This document shows, one piece after another, positions 25,362 to 33,454 of a stretch of DNA of 64,000 bases. The notes below the pieces were generated by a model. That model saw only the letters and a list, made by a program, of their open reading frames with translations, made no database searches and was not told where the DNA came from. The DNA is taken from the NCBI GenBank assembly GCA_050999295.1, contig JBPCPI010000089.1:6466-70465 (forward strand). The letters are read 5' to 3'. Origin of the DNA: JACCQS01 sp050999295. Lineage in GTDB: Bacteria; Actinomycetota; Actinomycetes; Mycobacteriales; Geodermatophilaceae. Position 1 is the first letter of the stretch; each line of letters begins with the position of its first letter. Both the position numbers and the translations under genes were made by a program.

Positions 25362-26123
25362 ATGACCGATAACCATCCCGTCGACGAACCCAACGACCTC
25401 GTGCAGAGCGTGTCCCGCGCTCTCAGAGTGCTCGAGGAAGTCACCCGATCCAATGGCCCGATCACGGTCAAGGCGCTCGCCCGGCGGACCGACCTGAATC
25501 TGTCCACGACCTATCACCTCGTCCGCACGCTTGCCTACGAGGGCTACCTGGTCAGGCAGCAGGATGGGAGGTATGACGTAGGCCCCGAGGTCCCCCGGCG
25601 GTTCTGCGATCTCCGTTCCACCCTCGCGAAGTCACCCGATGCCCATCACGTCCTGCGCCATCTCGCGAGCACGACCCAACGCTCGGCCTACCTCGCACGA
25701 TTCATCGGCGACCGCATCATGATCACCGATTTGGTCGAGGGCAGCGCTTCGCCCTATCTCGAGGACATCGAGGTGGGCCTGGAGGCGGCCGCCCACGCCA
25801 CCGCGCTGGGCAAAGCGCTGCTGGCGACGCTTCCGCGGGCCCGTCGGCACCAATATCTCGCCGAGCAGGGGATGCGGCCGTTCACTCGCCGCACCGTCAC
25901 GGACCCCGACGCTCTCGACGACGAACTGGCCACCGTAGGTCCCGGCCTCCCCGTGCTCGACCACGGACACTTCCGCGAGCACGTCACCTGTGCGGCCACA
26001 CTGGTCCCCTGCGGTGGCGAAGACTCATGGTGGGCGCTCGCGGTGTCCGAGCGCGGACAGCGGATCAGCGACGCGGTGATCGACCACATGCTCCGAGCTG
26101 CGCAGGATCTGACAGTGCGCTAG
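25362..26123 (+). CDS. IclR family transcriptional regulator
   Basis: This 253-residue protein starts at ATG 25362 with GGAGG 5 nt upstream. The N-terminal winged helix-turn-helix spans about residues 12-70 (SRALRVLEEV, LARRTDLNLSTTYHLVRTLAYEGYL). The C-terminal GAF-like effector domain shows AHATALGKALLATLP and the CAATLVPCGGE region. It is divergent from the amidohydrolase/DUF59 pair and followed by an MFS transporter, so it probably senses the substrate of that small catabolic unit and regulates through the palindrome at 25318. Confidence 0.88.
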   Translation: MTDNHPVDEPNDLVQSVSRALRVLEEVTRSNGPITVKALARRTDLNLSTTYHLVRTLAYEGYLVRQQDGRYDVGPEVPRRFCDLRSTLAKSPDAHHVLRHLASTTQRSAYLARFIGDRIMITDLVEGSASPYLEDIEVGLEAAAHATALGKALLATLPRARRHQYLAEQGMRPFTRRTVTDPDALDDELATVGPGLPVLDHGHFREHVTCAATLVPCGGEDSWWALAVSERGQRISDAVIDHMLRAAQDLTVR

Positions 26124-26273
26124 CTGTACCGACCCAGTGACGTGCAACTCGCAACCGGACCCATTGAGCCAGCTGATCGCCTGGCAGCTGCTCTCTCCTG
26201 GAACGGCCGCGGCGGCGTATCCCGCGCGCCCCCCAGACCTCGCCCCGTCAGACGCAACCAGAAGACTGTGTGG

Positions 26274-27443
26274 ATGAGCCACTGGCGGGCGATCGCGGGT
26301 GCCGTGTTGCTCGATCTCGCGATCAGCCCGCTGTTCGCCTGGGCCGTCCTTACGCCGCGGCTGAGCCATGACATCGGCGTCGACCAGTCAGCCCTGGCGA
26401 CGGTGTTCTCGGTCGGATTGGCCTCCTTCACCGCTGGCGTTCTCCTCGGCGGCCGGCTAGCCGACCGGATGGCCCCGCGGCGGCTGGCCGCGATCTGTCT
26501 GGTAGGAACAGTGTCGGGCCTGGGTGGCAGTTCGATCGCAACGTCGGTCACCACCCTGGTTCTGACATTCGGGATCACGCTCGGTGGTGTCACCGGAGTC
26601 GGGTACGCGACCGCAGTTCGGGTCGCCGTGACCGTCGTGTCACGGCGCGGGCTGGCACTCAGCCTCGTCGTCAGCGCCTACGCCGCCGGGACGGCGGTGT
26701 TGGCGCCGAGCATCATGGTCCTGCTTCACGTCTTCAGCATGACCACTACGCTGCTGATTCTCGCCGGCTTGGCCGGAGCTCTCCTGGCCGTCTCGGTCTA
26801 CCTGCTGCCGACACAGGTCAACGCTGGTATTTCGGCGCAGCTACCGCTGCGCTGCCCCAGCCCCCTGCCGCGTGCCAAGGTTGGCGCACTCTGGGTCATC
26901 TTCTGCCTGGGCAGTGCGCCGGCCCTGGCCGCCTTCGCCCATGCCGGTCAGCTGGTTGGCAACACAGCCACGGCCACGGCCGCGGTGGCGACGCTCAGTG
27001 CCGGCAACCTCGTCGGGCGACTTCTCGCCGGTCCGTTGTCGGACCGGATCGGCGTCTACCCGGCACTGCACGGCAACGTCGCACTACTAGCTCTGTCCTG
27101 TCTGCCGGTGGCAGTGGGGGCGACCGGAACGCCGGTGTTGGTGTCCCTGCTCCTGCTCGGCACCCAGTACGGAGCGCTCTCGGCACTGGTCCCGGCGGCA
27201 ACGGCCAGCGCGGTCCCAACCCAACGGTTCGGCTTCACGTACGGGCTGGTCTTCACCGGTTGGGGCCTGGCCGGACTGGTTGCGCCCATCGCCGCCGCCT
27301 CGGCCGTCGACTCCGTGGGTGTCGACGGTCTGAGTCGCGTCGCATTGGTGGTGGCAGTATTCACTTGGGCCGCGCTCCTCGGATACGGTATGGCATCGCG
27401 CCAAGCAGGACCCAAACCTGCGCGTGAGGGTCGTGGGGCCTAG
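26274..27443 (+). CDS. MFS transporter (oxalate/formate antiporter-like)
   Basis: This 389-residue protein has about twelve predicted transmembrane helices, with the MFS signature GGRLADRMAPRR between helices 2 and 3 and GPLSDRIG in the second half. I chose ATG 26274 (MSHWRAIAG); the in-frame extension upstream is Pro/Arg-rich and lacks a ribosome site. It follows iclR with a 150-nt gap in which I see nothing else. It may import the amidohydrolase substrate or export a product. The substrate is not deducible. Confidence 0.8.
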   Translation: MSHWRAIAGAVLLDLAISPLFAWAVLTPRLSHDIGVDQSALATVFSVGLASFTAGVLLGGRLADRMAPRRLAAICLVGTVSGLGGSSIATSVTTLVLTFGITLGGVTGVGYATAVRVAVTVVSRRGLALSLVVSAYAAGTAVLAPSIMVLLHVFSMTTTLLILAGLAGALLAVSVYLLPTQVNAGISAQLPLRCPSPLPRAKVGALWVIFCLGSAPALAAFAHAGQLVGNTATATAAVATLSAGNLVGRLLAGPLSDRIGVYPALHGNVALLALSCLPVAVGATGTPVLVSLLLLGTQYGALSALVPAATASAVPTQRFGFTYGLVFTGWGLAGLVAPIAAASAVDSVGVDGLSRVALVVAVFTWAALLGYGMASRQAGPKPAREGRGA

Positions 27444-27654
27444 GTCCGAGGTCAACTCTTGAACGCGTCGTCGCACCCCACGGGCACGGCGCGAAGTTCA
27501 GCCACAATGGCGATCGCCTTCCCAGATGTAAGAACGGGGTGACTGCGATGTCACCGGTTCGCCCATAAGGAGGTGGACCGTGACGCGAATGGCGGGCATC
27601 GACAAATTGAGTCAACCACGCCACCCACGCGCGCATTTTCGTCAACGCGGAGGG

Positions 27655-27683
27655 TTGACCGACTTGACGAGTGGTCCTACCAT
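27655..27683 (+). promoter_or_regulatory. Promoter and FadR-type operator of the GntR-TRAP-E1 operon
   Basis: TTGACC (27655-27660), 17 bp and TACCAT (27678-27683) form the promoter. TGGTCCTACCA (27672-27682) overlaps the -10. The arrangement is the same as at 21196-21224. In the 210 nt upstream I see an AAGGAGG followed by GTG at 27580 but no gene I can support. Confidence 0.75.
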
Positions 27684-27715
27684 TCGTCGAAGCGGTTGGA
27701 CCTTCGGAGGTGCAT

Positions 27716-28510
27716 GTGGAGTCACCCAGCCCCAATCTCTCTGGTCTCGTGGGCGACCACTACCGCTCGGACCCGGTGTCCGCCGGGCTTTCCGATGTCA
27801 TTCGCTTAGCGCCGGGGGATCGGCTGCCCGGCGAGCGAGACCTCGCCATCACACTCGGGGTGAGTCGCACGGCGCTGCGTGACCGGTTGCGGTTGATGGA
27901 GGGCTTGGGGGTTCTAAGGCGCACAACCGGCTCAGGCACCTTCGTGCAGGACCTTGATCCCACCGGCCTCGCGCTCGCCCTCGACATCGCACTGTCCTCG
28001 TCGCGGATTCCGCTCTCGGCGTTGCACAGCGTGCGGACGGCGATCGAGCGGCAGGCGGCCATTGAAGCGGCTGGTCAACAGGATCCCGTGCTGATCGCCC
28101 ATATGCGGAAAGCGGTGGACACGATCGCCGCGTCGCCTGACAACCCCGAGGTGGACGCTGCGGACTTCCACTTTCATGACACTTTGCTACGGGCTTCCGG
28201 CAATCAGGCCCTCGCGTTTTTCGCCAGCGCTCTTGGCGGTGTGCTCCACAAGGCTCTTCACGAGCGACGCATCGAGATGCGCAAGATCGCCGGTGACCGC
28301 GAGATCATGGTGCGCCTTCATCGCGACATCTATGATGCGGTGGCCTCCGGGGATTCCGCGGCCGCCGCCGCAGCAGTCGACGAGCATTTCGCCACTTTCG
28401 ACCGGCTGGCGATCGCGGCCCAGAAGTTGACCGCGCCCTCCGAACTGAATGCCAGGAAGGCAGGCTCTCGGACGACCAGGGACCTCGGGGGCGCCTTTTC
28501 TCCTGACTGA
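27716..28510 (+). CDS. GntR/FadR-type regulator (FCD domain), paralogue 3 of 3
   Basis: This 264-residue regulator starts at GTG 27716 behind GGAGG. The helix-turn-helix is GERDLAITLGVSRTALRDRL and the FCD domain contains ADFHFHDTLLRASGN and HERRIEMRKIAGDRE. It heads the intact module and is followed 103 nt later by dctP. The operator on its own -10 predicts autorepression and control of the whole downstream operon, with induction by the transported acid or a metabolite of it. It differs from paralogue 2 mainly at the C-terminus and by lacking one residue near the start of the helix-turn-helix domain. Confidence 0.9.
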   Translation: MESPSPNLSGLVGDHYRSDPVSAGLSDVIRLAPGDRLPGERDLAITLGVSRTALRDRLRLMEGLGVLRRTTGSGTFVQDLDPTGLALALDIALSSSRIPLSALHSVRTAIERQAAIEAAGQQDPVLIAHMRKAVDTIAASPDNPEVDAADFHFHDTLLRASGNQALAFFASALGGVLHKALHERRIEMRKIAGDREIMVRLHRDIYDAVASGDSAAAAAAVDEHFATFDRLAIAAQKLTAPSELNARKAGSRTTRDLGGAFSPD

Positions 28511-28613
28511 CGTGCGAACGATGTACGGGCACCGCACCGGCTACCAGTGGAATGCCTACGACCCACCCACCTATCCCTGCCCCCAACCAGGTCTCACGAT
28601 GAGGAGCGCAACG

Positions 28614-29687
28614 ATGCGCACACTGTGGAAAACAACGATTGTGCTGTTGAGCGTGGCGTTATTGATTGTGTCATGCGGCGGGTCCGGCGGCGGGGGTGGC
28701 TCCTCCGATGAGGGAGGGGGTAGTGCTGCGGCCCAGGATTGCACTGACAAGACAATCCGGCTCAGTTTCATCGCCTCCGACACCTCGACCTGGGCCAAGG
28801 CCTCCGAGGAGTTCAAGGAGCGCACGGAATCCGAGACTGACGGGCGCATCACCGTGGAGCTGTACTCCGGTGGCCAGCTGGCGTCAGGAAATCAGCAAGC
28901 CGAACTGCAGCAGGTGCAGCAGGGGGTCATTGACGCGCTGTGGGTCAGCCCCATCATTCTCGCTCTCTATGCCGATCCCCGCTTCGACATCTACAGCCTG
29001 CCGTTCCTGTTTCCAGACCATGAAGTCGCGAACGAGGTCATCGATGGCGAGGTGGGCGAGCTGACCGAGGGCTGGCTTCGGGAAGCGGGGTTTGAGCCGC
29101 TCGGATGGGGTGTCAACGGCTTCCGGCAGGTCACCAACGACGAAAGACCAATCCGGACGCCGGCGGACATGGAGGGACTCAAGTTCCGTGTCGCCGGGAC
29201 CGACCTCTTCAAGACCGTCTTCAGCGAACTCGGTGCCGAGCCGGTCACGATGAGTTTCGGTGAGGTCTTCACCGCCTTGCAGCAGGGGGCGATCGACGGC
29301 CAGGAGAACCCGCTGTCGATCATCTACAGCTCCAGCCTGCAGGACGTACAAAGCCATGTGAGCTTGTGGAACTACAGCTATGACCCGCTGGTCCTTGCCA
29401 TGAATCAGGGGGCTTTCGATGGGCTGTGCGCCGAAGATCAGGAAGTGCTCAAGACGGCGGCCCAAGCCGGTGGAGATCTCCAGCGTGAGCTCACCATCGA
29501 GGAGGACGAGAGCCTGCCAGCCCAGCTCGAAGCCGAAGGCATGGAGGTAGTGCCGACCGAGGATATCGACGTGGAAGCCTTCCGCGACCTCATCGTCGAG
29601 CCGATCTACACCCAGTGGGAGGAGATCATCGGTGCGGACAACTTGCAGATGATGGTGGACGCCGTCGAGCAGGCCGAGGGCTCCTGA
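28614..29687 (+). CDS. dctP: TRAP transporter solute-binding lipoprotein (DctP family)
   Basis: This 357-residue protein has a signal peptide and lipobox (LLIVSC) followed by a Gly/Ser linker, so it is anchored outside the membrane. The DctP fold is recognisable by LYSGGQLASGNQQAELQQVQQG, LPFLFPDHEVA and the carboxylate-binding region GLKFRVAGTDLF...FGEVFTALQQGAIDGQENP. DctP proteins typically bind organic acids through a conserved Arg, here probably in the KFRVAG segment. GAGGAG lies 7 nt before ATG 28614; another in-frame ATG at 28599 overlaps that site. The gene shares the stop/start ATGA with dctQ. Confidence 0.9.
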   Translation: MRTLWKTTIVLLSVALLIVSCGGSGGGGGSSDEGGGSAAAQDCTDKTIRLSFIASDTSTWAKASEEFKERTESETDGRITVELYSGGQLASGNQQAELQQVQQGVIDALWVSPIILALYADPRFDIYSLPFLFPDHEVANEVIDGEVGELTEGWLREAGFEPLGWGVNGFRQVTNDERPIRTPADMEGLKFRVAGTDLFKTVFSELGAEPVTMSFGEVFTALQQGAIDGQENPLSIIYSSSLQDVQSHVSLWNYSYDPLVLAMNQGAFDGLCAEDQEVLKTAAQAGGDLQRELTIEEDESLPAQLEAEGMEVVPTEDIDVEAFRDLIVEPIYTQWEEIIGADNLQMMVDAVEQAEGS

Positions 29688-30277
29688 TGAGTCCGGCGGG
29701 AGGTCGTCGGCGCCAAGACGATGCCGCCGACCTCTCGCCTCTGGAGCGGGCCGCGGAACAGGCCGCGGTCGCGCAGCCGACGGGCGCAGATCGCCTGGAC
29801 GACGACACGCCGGCTCGTCTGGCGCCTGATGACTATGCTGGGATGCTCCTGCTGGCCGTCATGGTTCTGATTGCGCTGGTCGCGGTTGCGGGCCGATTCT
29901 TCCCCGCCCTTTCCATCCCGTACTCCGACCAGATGCTGCCCGACATGCTGGTGTGGCTGGCCTTGCTGGGCGCGGTCAGTGCGGTCCGATGGCGCCAGCA
30001 TCTGGGCATGAGCGCTCTGATCGACAAGCTACCCCCGCGGGGCCGACAGTCTCTTTCCGTCGGCGTCAACCTGCTTGCCGTGACATTCTTCGCGGTCATC
30101 GCTTACCGCGGGTTCGAAGTGGTCCGACTGCAGTACTCCTCAGGACTGGACAGCCCCGGTGGCTACCCGTCGTGGCTCGTCGCCCTGGCGTTCCCGGTCT
30201 GCGCGGTGCTCATCATCGGCCGGTTGCTGTGGAACGCCTGGCTCAGCGCCCGTCGGCTGGCAAGGACTGACCGCTGA
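29687..30277 (+). CDS. dctQ: TRAP transporter small membrane subunit (DctQ family)
   Basis: This 196-residue protein has an acidic hydrophilic N-terminus of about 45 residues and four hydrophobic segments, starting with MLLLAVMVLIALVAVAG. The arrangement with a conserved Trp-rich central region is that of DctQ subunits. It begins at the ATGA overlap with dctP, and its stop overlaps the dctM start. DctQ joins DctM to form the sodium-coupled uptake channel. Confidence 0.85.
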   Translation: MSPAGGRRRQDDAADLSPLERAAEQAAVAQPTGADRLDDDTPARLAPDDYAGMLLLAVMVLIALVAVAGRFFPALSIPYSDQMLPDMLVWLALLGAVSAVRWRQHLGMSALIDKLPPRGRQSLSVGVNLLAVTFFAVIAYRGFEVVRLQYSSGLDSPGGYPSWLVALAFPVCAVLIIGRLLWNAWLSARRLARTDR

Positions 30278-31767
30278 TGGACCCCCTGGTGACGCTGGTG
30301 CTCTTCGCGTCCTTTGTCATCCTTCTGGCGGTCGGCGCGCCCATCTACCTTTCCCTTGGCCTGTCCGCTCTGATCGTCATAGCGGTCTTTGACCTGGTGC
30401 CTCTTGCCGCCGTGCCGAGTCAGATCCAAGGATCGCTCTCCTCGTTCACGTTGCTGGCAGTGCCGTTCTTCATATTTGCGGGGAACTTGCTGGCGGGCTC
30501 GGAGCTGACGGCTCGGCTGATCGACCTCTCGCGCGCTGTGGTCGGTCGGGTGCGTGGTGGGCTAGCCATTGTCACGACGATCACCGGGGTCTTCTTCGCC
30601 GGCATCTCCGGGTCTGGCCCAGCCGACACCGCAGCCCTAGGGGCGACCCTGCTGCCGGCCTTGGACAGGGACCGGTACGACAAGGGCTTCAGTGCGGCCT
30701 TGGTCGCGGCGAGCGGCGCGATCGGTATCATCGTTCCTCCCTCGATCGCGCTCATCATCTACGGGGTGGTGGCCAATGCGTCCATCGGCCGGCTGTTCCT
30801 GGCTGGCGTTCTCCCCGGAGTCCTCGTGGCCGTGAGCCTTGCCGTGGTGAGCGTGATCCAGTCAAGGCGGAAGGGATACGGTCCGCTCGAGCCCGCTCAC
30901 GAAACCCTCGCCTCCGCTGACCCGATCGGCAGCAAGGCCCTCGCCCCGCCGCATGCCGGATCCGCCCACCCGGAAGCGGGCCAGGAAAGGCGTACGGAGG
31001 CTGGCAAGGTAACCGGCACGGAGGACCGGGTGGCCGTGCACGTGGAAACCGGGCCGGTCGATGAGCGCACACTCGCCGCCCCCCCGCGTCCCGGCCGTGC
31101 CCGCCTGATCGCCCACACATTCCGCCGCGCAGTGTGGGGCCTGCTCGCGCCGTTGATCATCCTCGGCGGAATCTATGGCGGCATATTCACACCGACGGAG
31201 GCGGCTGCGGTCGTTGTGCTGTACGCCTTGTTCGTTGGCGTTTTCGTCTACCGCGACATGCGGATCAAGTCCTTCATATCCGTGCTGGCGGAGTCCACCC
31301 GGACGACTGGTGTGGTCATGATCATCGTGGCGTGCGCGTCGTTGTTCGCGTTCCTGCTCAATACCCAGGGCATCGCCAGAGCTGCGGCGACCGGACTGGC
31401 CGACGCCATACCCAATGCCGTCCTCACCCTGCTGCTGATCAACGTGATCCTGTTGGTCGCGGGCGCCTTCCTCGATGCGATCAGCGTCTTCTACATCCTC
31501 ACGCCGATCTTGCTGCCCACCGCAGTCGCCTTCGGCGTGGACCCGATTCATTTCGGCATCATCATGTGTGTCAACCTCGCCATCGGACAGATCACGCCGC
31601 CCGTGGGAGTCAATCTGTACGTTGCCGCCGCGGTGGGGAGGATTCCGGTGGCGCGTGTGATCGGCTCGCTCGGGCCGATCCTGCTCGCCGAACTCGTCGC
31701 TCTGGGCATCATCACCTTCGTTCCCGGCCTCAGCCTGTGGCTGCCCGACGTCCTGGGTGTCCTATGA
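30277..31767 (+). CDS. dctM: TRAP transporter large permease (DctM family) with an unusual hydrophilic loop
   Basis: This 496-residue permease has about twelve transmembrane helices and the DctM signatures GISGSGPADTAALG and VPPSIALIIYGV in the first half and GQITPPVGVNLYVAAA in the second. A charged insertion of about 90 residues (about 195-285, rich in Ala, Glu, His and Pro) separates the two halves. Typical DctM proteins of about 425-430 residues have a much shorter loop there. The frame is intact across it. The stop overlaps the PPC start (ATGA). Confidence 0.9.
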   Translation: MDPLVTLVLFASFVILLAVGAPIYLSLGLSALIVIAVFDLVPLAAVPSQIQGSLSSFTLLAVPFFIFAGNLLAGSELTARLIDLSRAVVGRVRGGLAIVTTITGVFFAGISGSGPADTAALGATLLPALDRDRYDKGFSAALVAASGAIGIIVPPSIALIIYGVVANASIGRLFLAGVLPGVLVAVSLAVVSVIQSRRKGYGPLEPAHETLASADPIGSKALAPPHAGSAHPEAGQERRTEAGKVTGTEDRVAVHVETGPVDERTLAAPPRPGRARLIAHTFRRAVWGLLAPLIILGGIYGGIFTPTEAAAVVVLYALFVGVFVYRDMRIKSFISVLAESTRTTGVVMIIVACASLFAFLLNTQGIARAAATGLADAIPNAVLTLLLINVILLVAGAFLDAISVFYILTPILLPTAVAFGVDPIHFGIIMCVNLAIGQITPPVGVNLYVAAAVGRIPVARVIGSLGPILLAELVALGIITFVPGLSLWLPDVLGVL

Positions 31768-32234
31768 GAACGGCGTCTGGAACCGGACTTGTCCTGGTCC
31801 GTCTCGAGGCGACTGAAGACGTTTTCGCCGGATTGTTGATGGTCTTCGACGATTTGGGCGTCGATGCTGCATCGGTCAGCGGGATGGTGGGCAGCCTGCA
31901 GCGGGTGGAGTACGCGACAGCAGTGTGCGACCCGCGCGGGCGCCCTGGCTATAGCCGCAGCGTCATACGGAATGGTCCCATCGAGATCGGGTCCGCGCAG
32001 GGGCAACTGGGCCGGAATCCAGCCGGCCGACCTGAGCTGCATTTGCACGGGGTCTTCTTCACCGACGTCGGAACGGTGTTCGGCGGACATGTCGTCGAGG
32101 CCGAGGTCCTCGTCACCGTCGAGGTCGCCCTCATCCCCGATCGCGATGTCGGCTGGAGCAGGGACTACGTACGAGTCAAAGGATCGGATCCGCTACCTGT
32201 CCTGCAACCGATCAACACGGAGGGTAACGCCTAG
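31764..32234 (+). CDS. PPC/DUF296 domain protein, intact copy
   Basis: This is a 156-residue single-domain protein. The PPC/DUF296 core GRPELHLHGVFFTDVGTVFGGHVVEAEVLVTVEVALI has three His residues that could bind metal. In plants the domain is linked to AT-hooks; bacterial single-domain members are trimeric and their function is not known. It is translationally coupled to dctM and cotranscribed with the TRAP and E1 genes. A near-identical copy remains at 22261, again linked to the GntR gene, which suggests a function with the regulator or the imported solute. Confidence 0.8.
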   Translation: MRTASGTGLVLVRLEATEDVFAGLLMVFDDLGVDAASVSGMVGSLQRVEYATAVCDPRGRPGYSRSVIRNGPIEIGSAQGQLGRNPAGRPELHLHGVFFTDVGTVFGGHVVEAEVLVTVEVALIPDRDVGWSRDYVRVKGSDPLPVLQPINTEGNA

Positions 32235-32307
32235 TGACCACGCCAACTGTCAGCTTCGGCCCATGCCAAAGTGCTCGCTGCTCGACTGCACACAGAGGAG
32301 GCCGCAC

Positions 32308-33351
32308 GTGACCACCACCGACATACCGGTTGAACCGATAGCACCTGGTGAGCCCTCGCCGTCGTCCGGCAGCGCAAGCCTGCGCGACAGCGGGTTGTCA
32401 CGTGTCGATGCCGTTGACCTGTACCGCACCATGGTGCGAATTCGATCCTTCGAGACGGCAACCGAGAAGTTGTTCCTCGGCTCGGAGATCCCAGGCTTCG
32501 TCCATCTGAGTATCGGCCAGGAAGCGGTTGCAGCGGGCGTGTGTGCGGCCTTGCGCGATGACGACTACATCACCAGTACCCATCGTGGCCACGGGCACAC
32601 CTTGGCAAAGGGAGCCCCGACGGACCGGATGATGGCCGAGCTCTTCGGCCGGGACACCGGCATCTGCCGGGGTCGTGGCGGTTCGATGCACATCGCCGAC
32701 TTCTCGGTCGGCATGCTCGGAGCCAACGGCATCGTGGCTGGCGGTCTCGGCCTGGCCGCCGGCGCCGGCCTCAGCAGCCTGCTCACCAGCGGAGACACCA
32801 TAAGCGCCAGCTTCTTCGGTGATGGCGCGACGGCGCGCGGGCCCTTCCACGAGGCTTTGAATCTCGCCCGAGTCTGGAACCTGCCCGTGGTCTTCGTCTG
32901 CGAGAACAACGGGTGGGCCAGCACCAGCAGGGCTGAGGACATGCTCGCGGTCCCGAACGTCTCTGACCGAGCGGCTGCCTACGACATGCACACCGCAGTC
33001 GTCGACGGCAATGACGTCTTCGCGGTGCACACCGCAGCCACCGACGCGATCGAGCGCGCCCGCACCGGAGGCGGCCCCACATTGCTCGAGGCTCGTACGT
33101 ACCGCATGCGGGGCCACTACATCGGAGATCCCACCAAGTACCGCGACCCCGCTGAGCTGGCCAAGTGGGAGGGACTGGACTGCCTCGCGCGAGCCGGCAA
33201 GCTGCTCCTGGAGGCAGGGTGGCTCGAAGACGAGGAACGTCAGACGATGCACGACGAGGCAGATGCCGAGATCGAGCGGGCAGTTGAATTCGCCCGGGAG
33301 TCACCACTGCCCGATCCGGATGAATTGCGACGCTTCGTCTATGGCGACTGA
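32308..33351 (+). CDS. 2-oxoacid dehydrogenase E1 component, alpha subunit (acetoin dehydrogenase-like)
   Basis: This 347-residue protein has the thiamin diphosphate motif GDGATARGPFHEALNLA...VFVCENN at about residues 172-202, the substrate-entry segment GRGGSMHIAD and RGHYIGDPTKYRD. GTG 32308 follows AGGAGG by 6 nt. With the beta subunit 100 nt downstream it should form an alpha2beta2 TPP-dependent dehydrogenase that decarboxylates a 2-oxoacid or cleaves acetoin and passes the acyl group to a lipoyl domain. The substrate could be derived from the TRAP-imported acid. Between the subunit genes a 30-codon open frame exists but I do not support it as a gene. Confidence 0.88.
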   Translation: MTTTDIPVEPIAPGEPSPSSGSASLRDSGLSRVDAVDLYRTMVRIRSFETATEKLFLGSEIPGFVHLSIGQEAVAAGVCAALRDDDYITSTHRGHGHTLAKGAPTDRMMAELFGRDTGICRGRGGSMHIADFSVGMLGANGIVAGGLGLAAGAGLSSLLTSGDTISASFFGDGATARGPFHEALNLARVWNLPVVFVCENNGWASTSRAEDMLAVPNVSDRAAAYDMHTAVVDGNDVFAVHTAATDAIERARTGGGPTLLEARTYRMRGHYIGDPTKYRDPAELAKWEGLDCLARAGKLLLEAGWLEDEERQTMHDEADAEIERAVEFARESPLPDPDELRRFVYGD

Positions 33352-33454
33352 GGACGGGGATCCGCGCAGCCTGCAGGACGCCGTCGCAATTCTCAGAACC
33401 GGCGAACCATTGAACCCACGCAAGACTCGATAGCGCGACCCACGAGGAGATCCG

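Noticed and set aside
33341..33433. A 30-codon ORF between E1 alpha and E1 beta
   Set aside because: It overlaps the E1 alpha stop region, lacks a ribosome site and has no recognisable domain.
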